Positions 45,935 to 56,902 of a DNA stretch of 64,000 bases are shown here, piece after piece. Numbering within the stretch: the stretch's first letter is position 1; the number at the start of each line of letters is the position of its first letter. Source of the stretch: Panax quinquefolius (Eukaryota > Streptophyta > Magnoliopsida > Apiales > Araliaceae). Below the pieces are notes generated by a model. It did not search any database and had not been told where the DNA came from. It saw nothing but the letters and a program-made list of their open reading frames with translations. The DNA lies in NCBI GenBank assembly GCA_020205615.1, contig CM035166.1:83195135-83259134 (forward strand), read 5' to 3'. The translations under genes and the position numbers were made by a program.

Positions 45935-48425
45935 CGTGACGCGCCCCAAAATAGGTATACAACACCCATTACGAGTCGCCAAATACACAGGTACGAAACC
46001 AAACTACAACTTCAATAATACAATTGTCGTGCAAAATACGACAACACATACTGTGAGTTTAAATACAAATATTATCTTCTAGACAATATCTACACTCAAC
46101 TAAGTCTTCGTTACAATTATTCAAACACTATTTTACAGAAATAGTGAGGACTGCTAAAACATCTTTCTAGAACCATCACTCCGTACCCCGACTAGTTCCT
46201 GCTATATTCTCACCTCCTGAGAAAAATGGAACAAAAAGGAAAAGGGTGAGCTCAACTAGCCCACTAAAGAATATTATGACTAAGATAATATACAACAAAT
46301 TATCGTTAGTCTTCAACAGGGAAAAATCTGATAAAATATAATAGCCAACAAGTTTTAGATCAACAACTGCAGCGGAAACAGCAATCCATTAGAAGAGTCA
46401 GGTAGAGAATGAGTTCTACTATCTTCTAAGATTTAAAAGTCCATCATCAATATTTTATCCCTGTAACAACAATCAATATATATATCTTTAATCAAATATT
46501 CATCTTTACACTATAGGCCAAAGATATTCATTTGTATCACCAGTTGGTCATGTTCATCTCAACACCTGTTCATCTTTGCACTACGGGCCAAAGATATTCA
46601 TCAGTTAATCATTTATCTTTGCCTTACACAGTCAAGATATTTAGTACTATCATAATTTAGGACTCGGGATGATGAAAAATATTTTAAAGAAAAGCGAATC
46701 CGATTGAAACGTAAGGACAAATAGTAGGGATTAGTATAACGGTTTATCCAAGATCAATAATACTTCATAAATACCAATTTTGAAGCAGAATTCAAAAATA
46801 AAGATAAAAAACATGGATACAATCAAAGATAGTAACCATAATAGACATCTTGGACAAAAAGAAGAAAATTTCATTTTTTGGTGAATAGTAGCGTGATTCG
46901 TGAATAGTGTCGATATCGTGAATAGGTTTGTATACGTGAATAGTAAACCCGATACAAAAAGTTCCAAATTTGATAAAAATTGAGATCAATACTTGGCGAT
47001 AATGATATTGAAGAAATAATATCATATATGAAGAAAATAACATCCCTTACCTCAAAATATCGCATTGCCGATCGATCGAAATATCGGTATAAAGGTGAAG
47101 GAAACTTGCAGCGATGAATAGAAACTCACAAATTATCTAAATACTCACAAAATACACTCAGTAATCTTGAGAGAGAAAGAGAGAAAACTTGTTTCTGGTG
47201 TGATTTTCAATTCTAACTTAGCCCTCTATTTATAGGAAAATGTTAGCGAGACTTGACTGCTGAACTCCGATGGCTTTACTCGCTACTATTCCCACCCACC
47301 ACATTTGAAATAAATTCAGCACATTTCTTTACCAACTACAAGTGGGGCCCACTCAATTCTAGAATTTTCCACCAAAATCATTTATAAACCTAATTTCTGA
47401 ATCAGTCACCTCTTAAAATTCATAACAAATCATACGTTCATTTTAACGGTTCAAAATTTGTGGACATATACTCAACTTATATATGTATAACATATCCAAA
47501 AATTACAACAATCAGCAATTCGATTAAAATTATATTTCACACAATATATCTCAAAAAACACCTTTGGTTTAATTTTTAATACCTTCATTCCGAACAAAAA
47601 TCTTGTTTAAACACCTCAACATTAACTCCTTCATTTTTAACCACAATAAATATATCCAACATTTATATCCACATAAAATAAATATTTCCTTGTCATATGA
47701 ATCAATAATTAATTATTCACAAATAATATTACGAATCACATTTATGACAACGGTAGTTCTGGGAAAGAGGGGCTTTCAATATGAATTTCTCCTTATTGCC
47801 AGCAATTAGGTGACCAAACCTCTCCTTGACAAAACTTTTTAGACATTGCCAATAATGCTATATAATAATATTATTCAAATAATATGAATTATTGATCTGA
47901 TAATGGAAAATACTGTGCAGTGACAATTATTGAAACAACAATAATATAAAATATCAACGCAGACAATTATTGAATCAATAAAATAAAATATTGAGCAAGA
48001 ACTCATCGTAACAATTATTGAGTAGTGCCTTCTTCACGTAAGGATCAATAATTCATCAATATTGTGCATCCACGCCAGACATCGTATTTTAACCACCGGG
48101 TATTCCAACAAAGTGTTAGCGGTAATAACTACGTGAGTTATTTATAAAAACTTAAACTTGTCGTTTTCTTCATCCGACAGTTATTACATTATAGCCCCCT
48201 GAAATGAGCTGCTGGCCAGTGCATTTAATATTCCCGACAACAAGAATATTCCACGACCAAACGAATATTTCCCGACAACAATGATTATTTTATAACCACT
48301 TGCATATTTTGCAAAATTTGCACATTTCACCCATAACCAGAGAATTATATCAATTTAATACCTTATTATTCACAAATATAATTAGAGGAAATTCGATTTT
48401 ATTTATAATAAGTTGAGGTCTTACA
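45935..48425 (-). repeat. 5' LTR of element C
   Basis: 2491 bp, partner of 38684-41122. Its outer base has changed (CGTGACG instead of TGTGACG). The TATA-like box on - is at 47226-47236. Differences from the partner are clustered in short blocks, for example near 47250-47285, 47510-47520 and 48195-48235. Confidence 0.92.
47224..47238 (-). promoter_or_regulatory. Candidate TATA box of LTR C
   Basis: TCCTATAAATAGAGGG on the - strand, a near-perfect plant TATA box about 1.19 kb into the LTR. The other LTR has it at 39929-39939. Confidence 0.6.
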
Positions 48426-48880
48426 AATAGTACCCGAATGAATAGTACCCCGTCATTCAAAGTATCCCGAATAAATATTACTTCAAGTGAATAGCACCCG
48501 AGTGAATAGTAACAAATGAATTGTAACACTTCGTGCAAAGTACCCCGAATAAATATTACCCCATGTGAATAGTAACAAATGAATAGTAACCCGTCATACA
48601 AAGTACCCCGAATCTTACCCCGTCATTCAAAGTATCCCGAATAAATATTACTTCGAGTGAATAGCACCGGAGTGAATAGTAATAAATTAATAGTAACACT
48701 TCATGCAAAGTGCCTCTAATAAATATTACCCCAAGTGAATAGTACCTAAGTGAATAGTAACAAATGAATAGTAACCTGTCATGCAAAGTACCTCGAATCC
48801 CCGAGTGAATAATACCCGAGTGAATAGTAACCCATCATACAAAGTACCCCGAATCCCCGAGTGAATAGTACCCCCGAGTT
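48426..48880. repeat. GAATAGTA-rich repeat array with 170-bp higher-order period
   Basis: Words such as GTGAATAGTAACC, CCCGAATAAATATTACC and CAAAGTACCCCGAAT recur many times. A longer block starting CGTCATTCAAAGTATCCCGA occurs at 48451 and again at 48621, a period of 170 bp. LTR C has a few of the same GTGAATAGT words. Confidence 0.85.
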
Positions 48881-50392
48881 AAAATATTGAAATTTAATAA
48901 GAAAGTTCATACCAATATTTTAATTAAACGATACTAGATGAAGCACAATACTCAAGGATATTCTACTAATTTTAGGGATTATAGAAGCAATACTTACCAT
49001 AATAAGTTTAGATTTAAGAATATGAAAAGAAATGATATACAAAACTGCAAATGGATTTTCACCCGTCATGTGGTAATTCGCATAGACAGGTTATTCCCAC
49101 AGATTAAAGAATGAATACGAAAATAATATCCCTTACGAATACAAAAGAAGTAATACTCCTTACCTTTATAGAAGATTGGATACTGCAATAGTGAAGTAGC
49201 AGAATACTCTTCTTCTTTCTCTCTATAGTTTTTCTCTCTATAGTTTCTCTTGTGTGAGTCTTAGTGAATTGGTGAGAATGAAAGAAGAAATAAGCTACTA
49301 TTTATAGGGGAATGGACTAAATAGTAACTGATTCACAGACGGTCTAGATTGATTTACTATTCAAACGGACTGTCCATATTTATTTACTATTAAAACCACA
49401 ACTAACGGTCCATATTGATTTACTATTAAAACCATAACCGACGGTCCAGATTGATTTACTATTAAAATCACCACTGACTGTCCAGATTGATTTACTATTA
49501 AAACCACCATCGACAGTCCAGATTGATTTACTTTTAAAACCACCACCGACGGTCTGAAAAATTAGTACATCTCCTCATGGAATAATAAGTCAAACTTACA
49601 ACAAATGCCTCATGACAAACCCCTCTATTTATATCCAAAAATTGAATAAATATTTACCACAAATCACTTATCTTCAATAAACACATTTTTAATCTTTTAA
49701 AAATTATTCATCATTAATATTATAACTCACAATATTGACAACCAGATCATTCCCAGGAAAGAGGGGGCTTTCCGATAATGATTTCTCCTTATTGGCACAT
49801 AATTAAATAACCTAACCCCTTTCCTCGACAAAACTTTCTAGACATTGTCAATAAGGCAAATAATAATATGAATAAATGTGTTTTCTCAATTATTGATTTA
49901 ATAAAAAAAATTGTATAGATGATATTGTGACAATAATTGAATCAATAATATGAGATAATATGGAGCAACTGATGTTGCAATAATTGAATAAAATTGAGTG
50001 ACTTCTTACGTAAGCATCAATAATCGGAGAATCTTATGTAATAATCTAGGTATCTTCTAACAACAACGCAAGACATCGCATTGTACTTTTATCACCGGAT
50101 ATTTCAACAGTTTAACGGTAAAAAGTTTGTTGTTATTTTTATAAAAAGGTTATTTCTGTTACTTTCTATATCTGACAATTATTCCGTTGTGGGGTCCATC
50201 AATAATTGTGTTGTCATACGAATATTCCCTGACAAAAAGAATATTCCTCGACACAACGAATATTTTATGACAACTTAAATGTTCACATATCACTCTTAAA
50301 TTTAACCTTTTATCAATTTAACCATTTACTAAATATAATAATAATTATAAGAAAATTGAATACTTTCATTTCAGAAAATTCGGGGTCTTACA
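48431..50392 (-). repeat. Single LTR 'F', right part (first half)
   Basis: Continues LTR F after element C and ends GGGGTCTTACA at 50392. Flanks of F are TCATT (36928-36932) and TCAAC (50393-50397), so the duplication has diverged at two of five bases. The older frame nevertheless reads on in phase when F is ignored. A TATA-like CTATAAATAGT on - is at 49297-49308. Confidence 0.8.
49345..49555. repeat. 36-bp tandem repeat in LTR F
   Basis: Five to six copies of a unit containing GTCCAGATTGATTTACTATT and ACCACCGACG. The GATTTACT word starts at 49351, 49381, 49417, 49453, 49489 and 49525, giving a steady 36-bp step after the first. An open frame on - across it is only the repeat read as 12-residue units. 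Confidence 0.88.
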
Positions 50393-50586
50393 TCAACTGT
50401 CACCCGATCCAGGAAGGACAATCTGTCATACCACAATCTCAGGGAAGATGCCACTAATACTGGTGGGGTATGCTCAATCCGGCTAACTGTCGATAAAGAT
50501 TTATGTAGGGCATGTCCATAAACATAATGCATGCATGATAAACAATGGATGACAATACGATGTAGGGAATGAAAAACAATATACAT
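50393..50586 (-). pseudogene. N-terminal part of the DUF7745-like antisense ORF (fragment 1 of 3)
   Basis: On the - strand a frame open from 50586 ends SLRLWYDRLSFLDRVTV at the LTR F boundary. Ignoring LTR F, it joins in phase to QLLRHSMTLL at 36930. The LRLWYDRL-type motif before a hydrophobic segment suits the start of the DUF7745-like domain. The true start is unclear because the preceding region is a small tandem duplication. Confidence 0.55.
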
Positions 50587-50631
50587 ACATTCCTAAGTAC
50601 ATCAGCTCTGTATACAACTAAAAAATACAGG

Positions 50632-50737
50632 GAAATGGGGCACAGTCGCCCAACAACTAACAGAGGCCTAACAAAAGATATAACGAAATGGGGCACAGTC
50701 GCCCAATATCTAACAGAGGCCTATCAAAAGATATAGC
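50632..50737. repeat. Two tandem copies of a 53-bp unit
   Basis: GAAATGGGGCACAGTCGCCC starts at 50632 and again at 50685, with CAGAGGCCTA and AAAAGATATA following in both copies. It lies between the two - strand coding remnants. Confidence 0.9.
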
Positions 50738-50747
50738 GATCAATGCA

Positions 50748-51165
50748 TCATAAGAAGTCAATAGTGTTGATGTCCACATCATCCAACCTATCCATCTGAT
50801 GTAACTATTCCTGAGTCACTGAATCTCTGCCAGTAGATATATCAGACCGATATAACAGAGGATCTGCACCGGCAAAACCATCTGAATATGGGTCACCTGA
50901 AAGGCCAGCTCTAGAGCTGAAAGGATCAAAAACATCCGCCTCGGAAGGATCTCTGCCCAAATGTCAGATAAAGAAATGTGCACGATCCAACTGTTGGGTC
51001 AAACTATTAATTTGTGCCAGATGAGTAGGCTCTCGAACGCAGGCAATCTAATTCATCATCGTGACAGAACCAGGAACCATATCCCCCATAAATTGTGTGG
51101 CGTGGGTCTGAGCTTCAATGGTGCAAGGGAACCACCAGCGGTAAAATGCCTCCTATGAACAGTCC
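50748..51165 (-). pseudogene. C-terminal remnant of an unrecognised - strand gene
   Basis: One frame on the - strand reads coherent protein from about 51156 (EAFYRWWFPCTIEAQTHATQ, then FMGDMVPGSVTMM) through REPTHLAQINSLTQQLDRAH, RDPSEADVFDPFSSRAGLSG and DDVDINTIDFL to a TGA at 50748-50750. Three in-frame stops (TAG, TGA, TAG) lie where Gln, Arg and Gln codons would be natural. I do not recognise the family. It sits upstream of the DUF7745-like ORF on the same strand and could belong to the same old element or to a captured gene. Its upstream part is lost beneath LTR D. Confidence 0.45.
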
Positions 51166-54100
51166 TGTGAGGGCCCTGAATCCAAGGTCCCGAATCACCT
51201 CGAATCCGGTTCGATCATTCTATACAACTATTACTATATTTGCGGAAGATATAAACATAAATTGTTTATACATTAAACTTACACATAATCCCCAAGGTCG
51301 AGTAACCTTAACTTAATACACAAATCATAACTTAATTGACTTACAATAACATTAATATCATACAGTACTATTACAAATCTAATCGCACACTTTAACTTTA
51401 CGTTGGCACCGTCTTTAACCTTTCCTTGTATCCGACGCATTCGGCTTAATCTGCAATGTTTATCATGATATAGCAAGGGTGAGCAGAAAATTGCCCAGCA
51501 AGTTTAAGTTCAATAATTTAACAATATATCATGATTGAAAGAATCTGAATAATAAGTTGGCTATAATTCAACAATATAATTGTGAGTTAGCAGGAACAAA
51601 TTTATGACTGAACAAGTATTTAAAATGAACAAATATATCTGGACCGAATGGAAATGAAGGTGATCAGCCTTTCATACCTGACTTATACATGCAATATGTA
51701 CAGAGTACAATTCTACAATGACAATCACCAATGATTAACCATAAGCATATCTGAATTAAACAACTCTTCGTAGAATTAAGTAAAAACAAACTTGCCTGAA
51801 CCGTTGATTACCGCTACGCAATTTATAACGCTTTATCCGAAGACCTATTATTAGTAATATAGATCTCTAATATTAAAATAATATCATCATAATATAATAC
51901 TATTATATATACAGATATACATAGAATAACCTAAACACATAACACATAACCCTATCAGTCTATAACACATATAAGACTCGGTATCAAGTCAAACTATTGC
52001 AGTCTGAGTTGAACCCGACACAAATCAGACATCCCGACGGTCTAGTCGAACAAATCTCGAGTTTAAGTTCAATTAAACTCTGTCTAGACACTTAACAATT
52101 ATCTACGATAATTTATTAACAGTCGAAATATTTTTCGTAAGCTGGTAATAATTTTTAAGTATTTATTACTATTATCATGAATTTTCCATTATTAATATCG
52201 TATTTAAATGAATTAAATACCACATATTCTCTTTATCATTAATATTTATTTAATACTAAATATTAATGAAATTATAACATAATATTATAATATAATTATA
52301 ATATATCAAAGTATTTTAATACCTTAAAATCGTATTTATATAATTTTAAACAATTAAATTCATTATCCGATAATTGCTATTAATATTAAAATATTAATAT
52401 TTTCATAAGCAAAGAATCAAAAGCTATATTTTATAACTTAAAATATTTTTGTAATACTTAAATCATTTTTATATGATTTATAGATCATTAATTCTATTTT
52501 TCCTTAATTTATTTAATATATTTAGTAAATAAATTAATTATCATTAATATTAATTAATTAATGAAATTCCTCACAAAATATTATAAGTCATTGAAAATAT
52601 CTTTAAATATTTTCTTATACCAAAATATTATTTTTCATGATTTTCATGTATTAAAATTAGTTTTAAATAATTTATTTAATATTATAATTAAATATAATAA
52701 ATACCATTTATATTCCAAAAATATTAAATATTTATGAAATATACTCTAAATAATTGAAAACAATTTTTCAAACTTTAAAATAATTTTTGGAATTTATTTA
52801 GTATTTTAATAATTAAAAACTATTTAATTGATTTATTTAATAAAATAATTAACTTTCGTAATTAAAGTGTAAGCTAAAGGGCCCTATAATGACGTAAACT
52901 CGTCATTATATAAATTTGTTTTAGCCTTTGTTCTTGAGTGTTCTTGAGACCTTCATATCGAGTCATGAGGTGTCGTGTTTGACTTATAGTTTTTTGATCT
53001 TAATGATTCTGGGACATCCAAGACCGTGATCTTGTAGTAGATATGTAGTAATACAACTATAATTCATCAACTCGGGTAAATAACAAAACAACAAAGATAT
53101 CTGGGCTCTCAAAGTTTCTGACAGTTAGTTCCTGGGTTTTCTGGGTAACCTAGAAACTTAGGCAGTGTCTTAGTGCAACTTTCAATCTCACAAATCTTAG
53201 GGTTCTGGTAACTGTTTTGGTGTTTTAATGATTCAAACCTATAGTAGTCATGTCAGTGTACATTTCTATTGCATCATATCATCATAAACACATCTCCTAT
53301 GCAATATCTGGGCCAATCAAAGTAGCCCAGAAAAATTGTTCTTAAACATTTCTAGGTTACCCAAAAATGTTCTTGAGCAGTTGATCATTCCACGTTTGAC
53401 CATGCATATCTTTCTGCCTAGTCATGCTCTAAGTAATATAAAACCATATATGTGTAGTACTCATGTAAGGCTACAAGATCCAAACAACAAATTAGCCAGA
53501 AAAACTATACACGTGCAAGATCAGAGTCTTCAAATTGGTTATCAGACATTTCTAGGTAATCTGGGTTACCCAGATTCGTTCGGTCATGGTCGGTCAATGA
53601 CCTTTGACCACTAATAACTTGAAATCTAGACCCTATCTGACCATGGTGCAACTTTCAACTTAAATATTACATGGCATACTACTAATATATAACATAAAAT
53701 ACAACAAATCATTAACTGGTTGAGATCTATGATCTCTGACATTGGCTTGTCAGACAACAAAATTAGGGTTCTAAGTCAGTTTGAAAAATTGATTTTATGT
53801 CTTCTAGATGTTATGGATCCTTGATGTTACACCTTGGATCAATAAATAACATCTCTTAACACCACTTTAACCAACAAACAACAACATTCAACATAAAATC
53901 TAAATATTTCGAATTTTGAAGGTTTATGCCTCTTTGAAGCTTTTATCTTTGATTCTGACTTTGATCCTGTTATGGGAAGCTATCATCTGATCATGTCTTA
54001 ACTTCTCATACCCTTTTCACTCTCATTCTCGAAATCTTAGAGAGAAAATGTCTTGGATGGTTGAAAAAATAAAGTGTGCATTCTCTCTCTCTATAACATA

Positions 54101-55233
54101 TATATTTGATGTATGTAATGTATGATGGCTAGCATGAGGGTTGATATGTGATAATTTAAGTCACATGTATAGGCTAGGGTTGCTCAACCACCCAAAATAT
54201 GTCAAGATTTGCAAGTTAAGTCCAATAATGCAACAAATGGCACTTTTGTCATTTTGTATTTAATTTTAATGGCCTTTTTGTCTTTGTCCAAACCCTTAGG
54301 GTTTAGAAATACTTAGGGTTTAGGGTTTGGAAATCCTTAGGGTTTGAACCCTTTAGGTTACCAATTTAGTTTCTAACATTTCTGAATTTCGGTTTTCAAA
54401 ATAGAAAAATAATATTTATAAATTATAATTAGAATTTTCTAATTATATTGAAATTTCTTAATCATAATTTAAATCTTGGTAATTAGGATTAGTATTTCCT
54501 AATTAAAATTGCTAATTTACCAATTAGGGTCAAAATTGGTCATTAGGGTTTATAACCAAAAATTAGGGTTTCTAATAGAAAAATAATTTTCTAATTTAGA
54601 AATTAGATTTCGTAATTAGATTAGGATTTTCTAATTACTTATAACTTAAAAATAATGATTAATATTTCCTAATTAACATTAAAATTATTAAATCAACAAT
54701 TAGGTTTTCCCTAATTATAAATTAGGGTTTCTAATAATTAGGTTTTCTAATTATTAGGGTTTCCAGTAAATCTTTAGGGTTTTCCCTAATTAAGTTATAT
54801 TTAATAACATTAAACCTTATACTAACATCTGCATTCTCAATTTAGGGCTTCATACACCGAATTAGGGTTTCAAATTCCCAGAACTAAAATTAGGGTTTCC
54901 ATAACCGATTTCTAGGGTTTCTTATAATTCGCTAGGGTTTTCTAATCGAACGTTGACGTTCTTAATATATACTTAGGGTTTGTCACAGATATCATTTATC
55001 TGGTCAACCCTTGACCCTTAACCACATATTGTACACATATACACAGAACATATTCACGTATTCCCTTAATCCTGAATAATTCACCTAAATCCTTCACAGA
55101 ATTTTGAAATCCTCAAAATTTCTTCTTAAAAATATCAAACGCATACACTTATTTTCTGTCTAGATTCTAATATTGAACCTTAATTCAATAAATTAAAATT
55201 TTTAAAAATATTCAAAATTCTCGAGTTGTCACA
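51166..55233 (-). repeat. LTR 1 of element D
   Basis: 4068 bp, from TGTGAGGGCCCTGAATCC to CGAGTTGTCACA in + coordinates. On the - strand U3 begins at 55233. The region 54290-54990 is full of TTAGGGTTT words. A perfect palindrome AATCTGGGTTACCCAGATT lies at about 53558-53576, degraded by one base in front. A CATATATATTTG box near 54098-54110 is a possible TATA region on the - strand. Confidence 0.92.
54290..54990. repeat. Telo-box-like TTAGGGTTT cluster in U3 of LTR D1
   Basis: About twenty AGGGTTT or AAACCCT words in 700 bp, including TTAGGGTTTAGGGTTTGG near 54313. Spacing is irregular, separated by AATTAG-rich sequence, so it is not a telomere tract. The second LTR has the same cluster at 60036-60720. 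Confidence 0.85.
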
Positions 55234-56902
55234 TTCACCCCTTCTTCTAAAAATTCCGTCCCCGAAATTTACCTTACACCATACACCATTCACCATTCCT
55301 TCTCATCATCACATGCTACCCAATACATTCTTCACAAGAATAAAAATTTTGAAATTGTGCTGAGGGGATTTACAGGTCTGTCATTTTCGCAAAGGTTTGA
55401 TGGAAATTCATCTATAAACCGTCTTACCCTAAAGACATAGAGGGTGATTATTGAGATGCCTGGGGCTTGGCCCGAAGAATAATCATTTTTTATCTGCTTT
55501 CGTCATATCGCTTTGGTATAAACACTTTACCTCGGGTCTTATTGGATTCCGTACCAAAACAATTTGGTTCGGGAAAGTTTTAAAAGAAATCTTGCAGTTT
55601 TCATAAACATTGGTCTAGCTGAATCAAATAGCATAGACTTATATCAATAATTCAATTCAATCGAATTATTTAGGTATAGCCAAACCCCGTTGGCAAATTA
55701 AAATTTTTAAAAATATTTTTGAGAATGACGTCATGATGTCGTATTGTATTAACAGCCCGTTTGAGGATGCCATCATCGAGTGACTTTGTCATAACACATC
55801 ATACAATAGTGGAACAATGATTTTCAGATCGAATTCACACTAAGTATTCCTACATTTACAACTCTATCAACTTTTATCATCTCTGCACCAGGTTACATGG
55901 TACATGAGTGATAAATAAAATAAATTTGGATATTTCAAATCATCTTCGTCTAGCTGAAACAAGTAGCATAGACTATACTTTAAATCGTTTCAAAAATGAT
56001 TACTAGTCTACATTTTTTTATTTTAAAAGCACATAGTGCGTATTTAGCTTGATGTCAAAATTTCAAAGTCTAGCATAGCTAGGAGTTTTGGAAAACTTAT
56101 GTCTTCACTAATAATCATTTGCTTAACAATCTATATGTTCCTATAATCTTTAATACTTCATTTACACACAACTATACCAAGTTCGTCAAACCACACTTAT
56201 GAGTTCATTTACGTGCCACAATCATATGAGTTTAAGAACTTGTCCTAGTCAGACCTTTGGCGTCCATTTGCTGAGGGGTTCATAAACATTTCATATAACT
56301 ATGAATCAAGAATGTCACATAAGTATGAGTTTTAAGAACTTGTACTTAACCTTATATTCTCTACTTATAACTTATCTATCTGTTATACACATGAGAAAGG
56401 AATCACCCTCTTAACATGCATATAGCAAATAGCGCGACACAGACATCCCAATAATTATCCTAACTCCCTTCTCCATATGAATTTCATTTAATCCGTATTC
56501 ATAATCCTTTCCTGAATCTGTACCAATTCATAGTAAAACTGACATTCAGCAATCTTGTTTTAAACTTTTCAATCATTCGTTTGATCCTTCTCCACACTAT
56601 ACCCTTATCAGATCACGGGGTGATCTCATTGTATATATTACGATTCATTTCTATTCTATGATCATTTTGTTTCATGATCTTCTATCTCTGAAATTTTAGT
56701 CTTTTAGACTCTATCTATTCACCATTATTGTTCAACTTTATTATCAGAGTTAGGGAACTCTGTATCTATAACTCGCCGAGATTCGTCTTTGAATCTTACC
56801 GACCAACTAACACTATTTGAGTTAGTATTTATCCTAATCATTGCGGTTATTAATCTCAGGTATTCCTACCTAAGGTTAATAACCTACAACTTTGATACCA
56901 AC
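55234..56902 (-). other. Non-coding internal region 1 of element D
   Basis: 1669 bp. At the left end the - strand polypurine tract AGAAGAAGGGGTGAA (55234-55248) borders the LTR; at the right end the primer site GTTGGTATCAAAGT (about 56889-56902) borders LTR 2. In between there are no open frames with family likeness. Two copies of a GTCTAGCTGAA...AGCATAGAC motif occur near 55613 and 55951. Nothing else recognisable. Confidence 0.85.
56889..56902 (-). other. Primer binding site of element D, copy 1
   Basis: GTTGGTATCAAAGT on the - strand next to LTR 2. Copy 2 is at 62640-62653. Initiator-Met type. Confidence 0.78.

Larger units (their letters stand above)
38684..48425 (-). mobile_element. Element C: Tekay/Del-like chromovirus nested in LTR F
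   Basis: Two LTRs (38684-41122 and 45935-48425) with a perfect AATAG target duplication (38679-38683 and 48426-48430). The internal 4.8 kb has gag, protease, RT, RNase H, integrase and chromodomain on the - strand. No extra ORF lies between primer site and gag, unlike in A and B. All genes are broken by frameshifts and stops, but the RT box FIDD is retained. Confidence 0.93.

Noticed and set aside
49361..49546. - strand ORF of repeating 12-residue units
   Set aside because: It is the 36-bp tandem repeat translated. Period 36 is divisible by three, so it stays open by chance.
53336..53614. 92-codon ORF on + strand, repeated with few changes at 59087-59359
   Set aside because: Both lie in LTRs of element D and run against the element's sense. 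Similarity follows from LTR homology, and the protein has no recognisable family.
54313..54330. Interstitial telomere
   Set aside because: Only two adjacent TTTAGGG units; the rest are dispersed within AATTAG-rich sequence, so not a telomeric tract.
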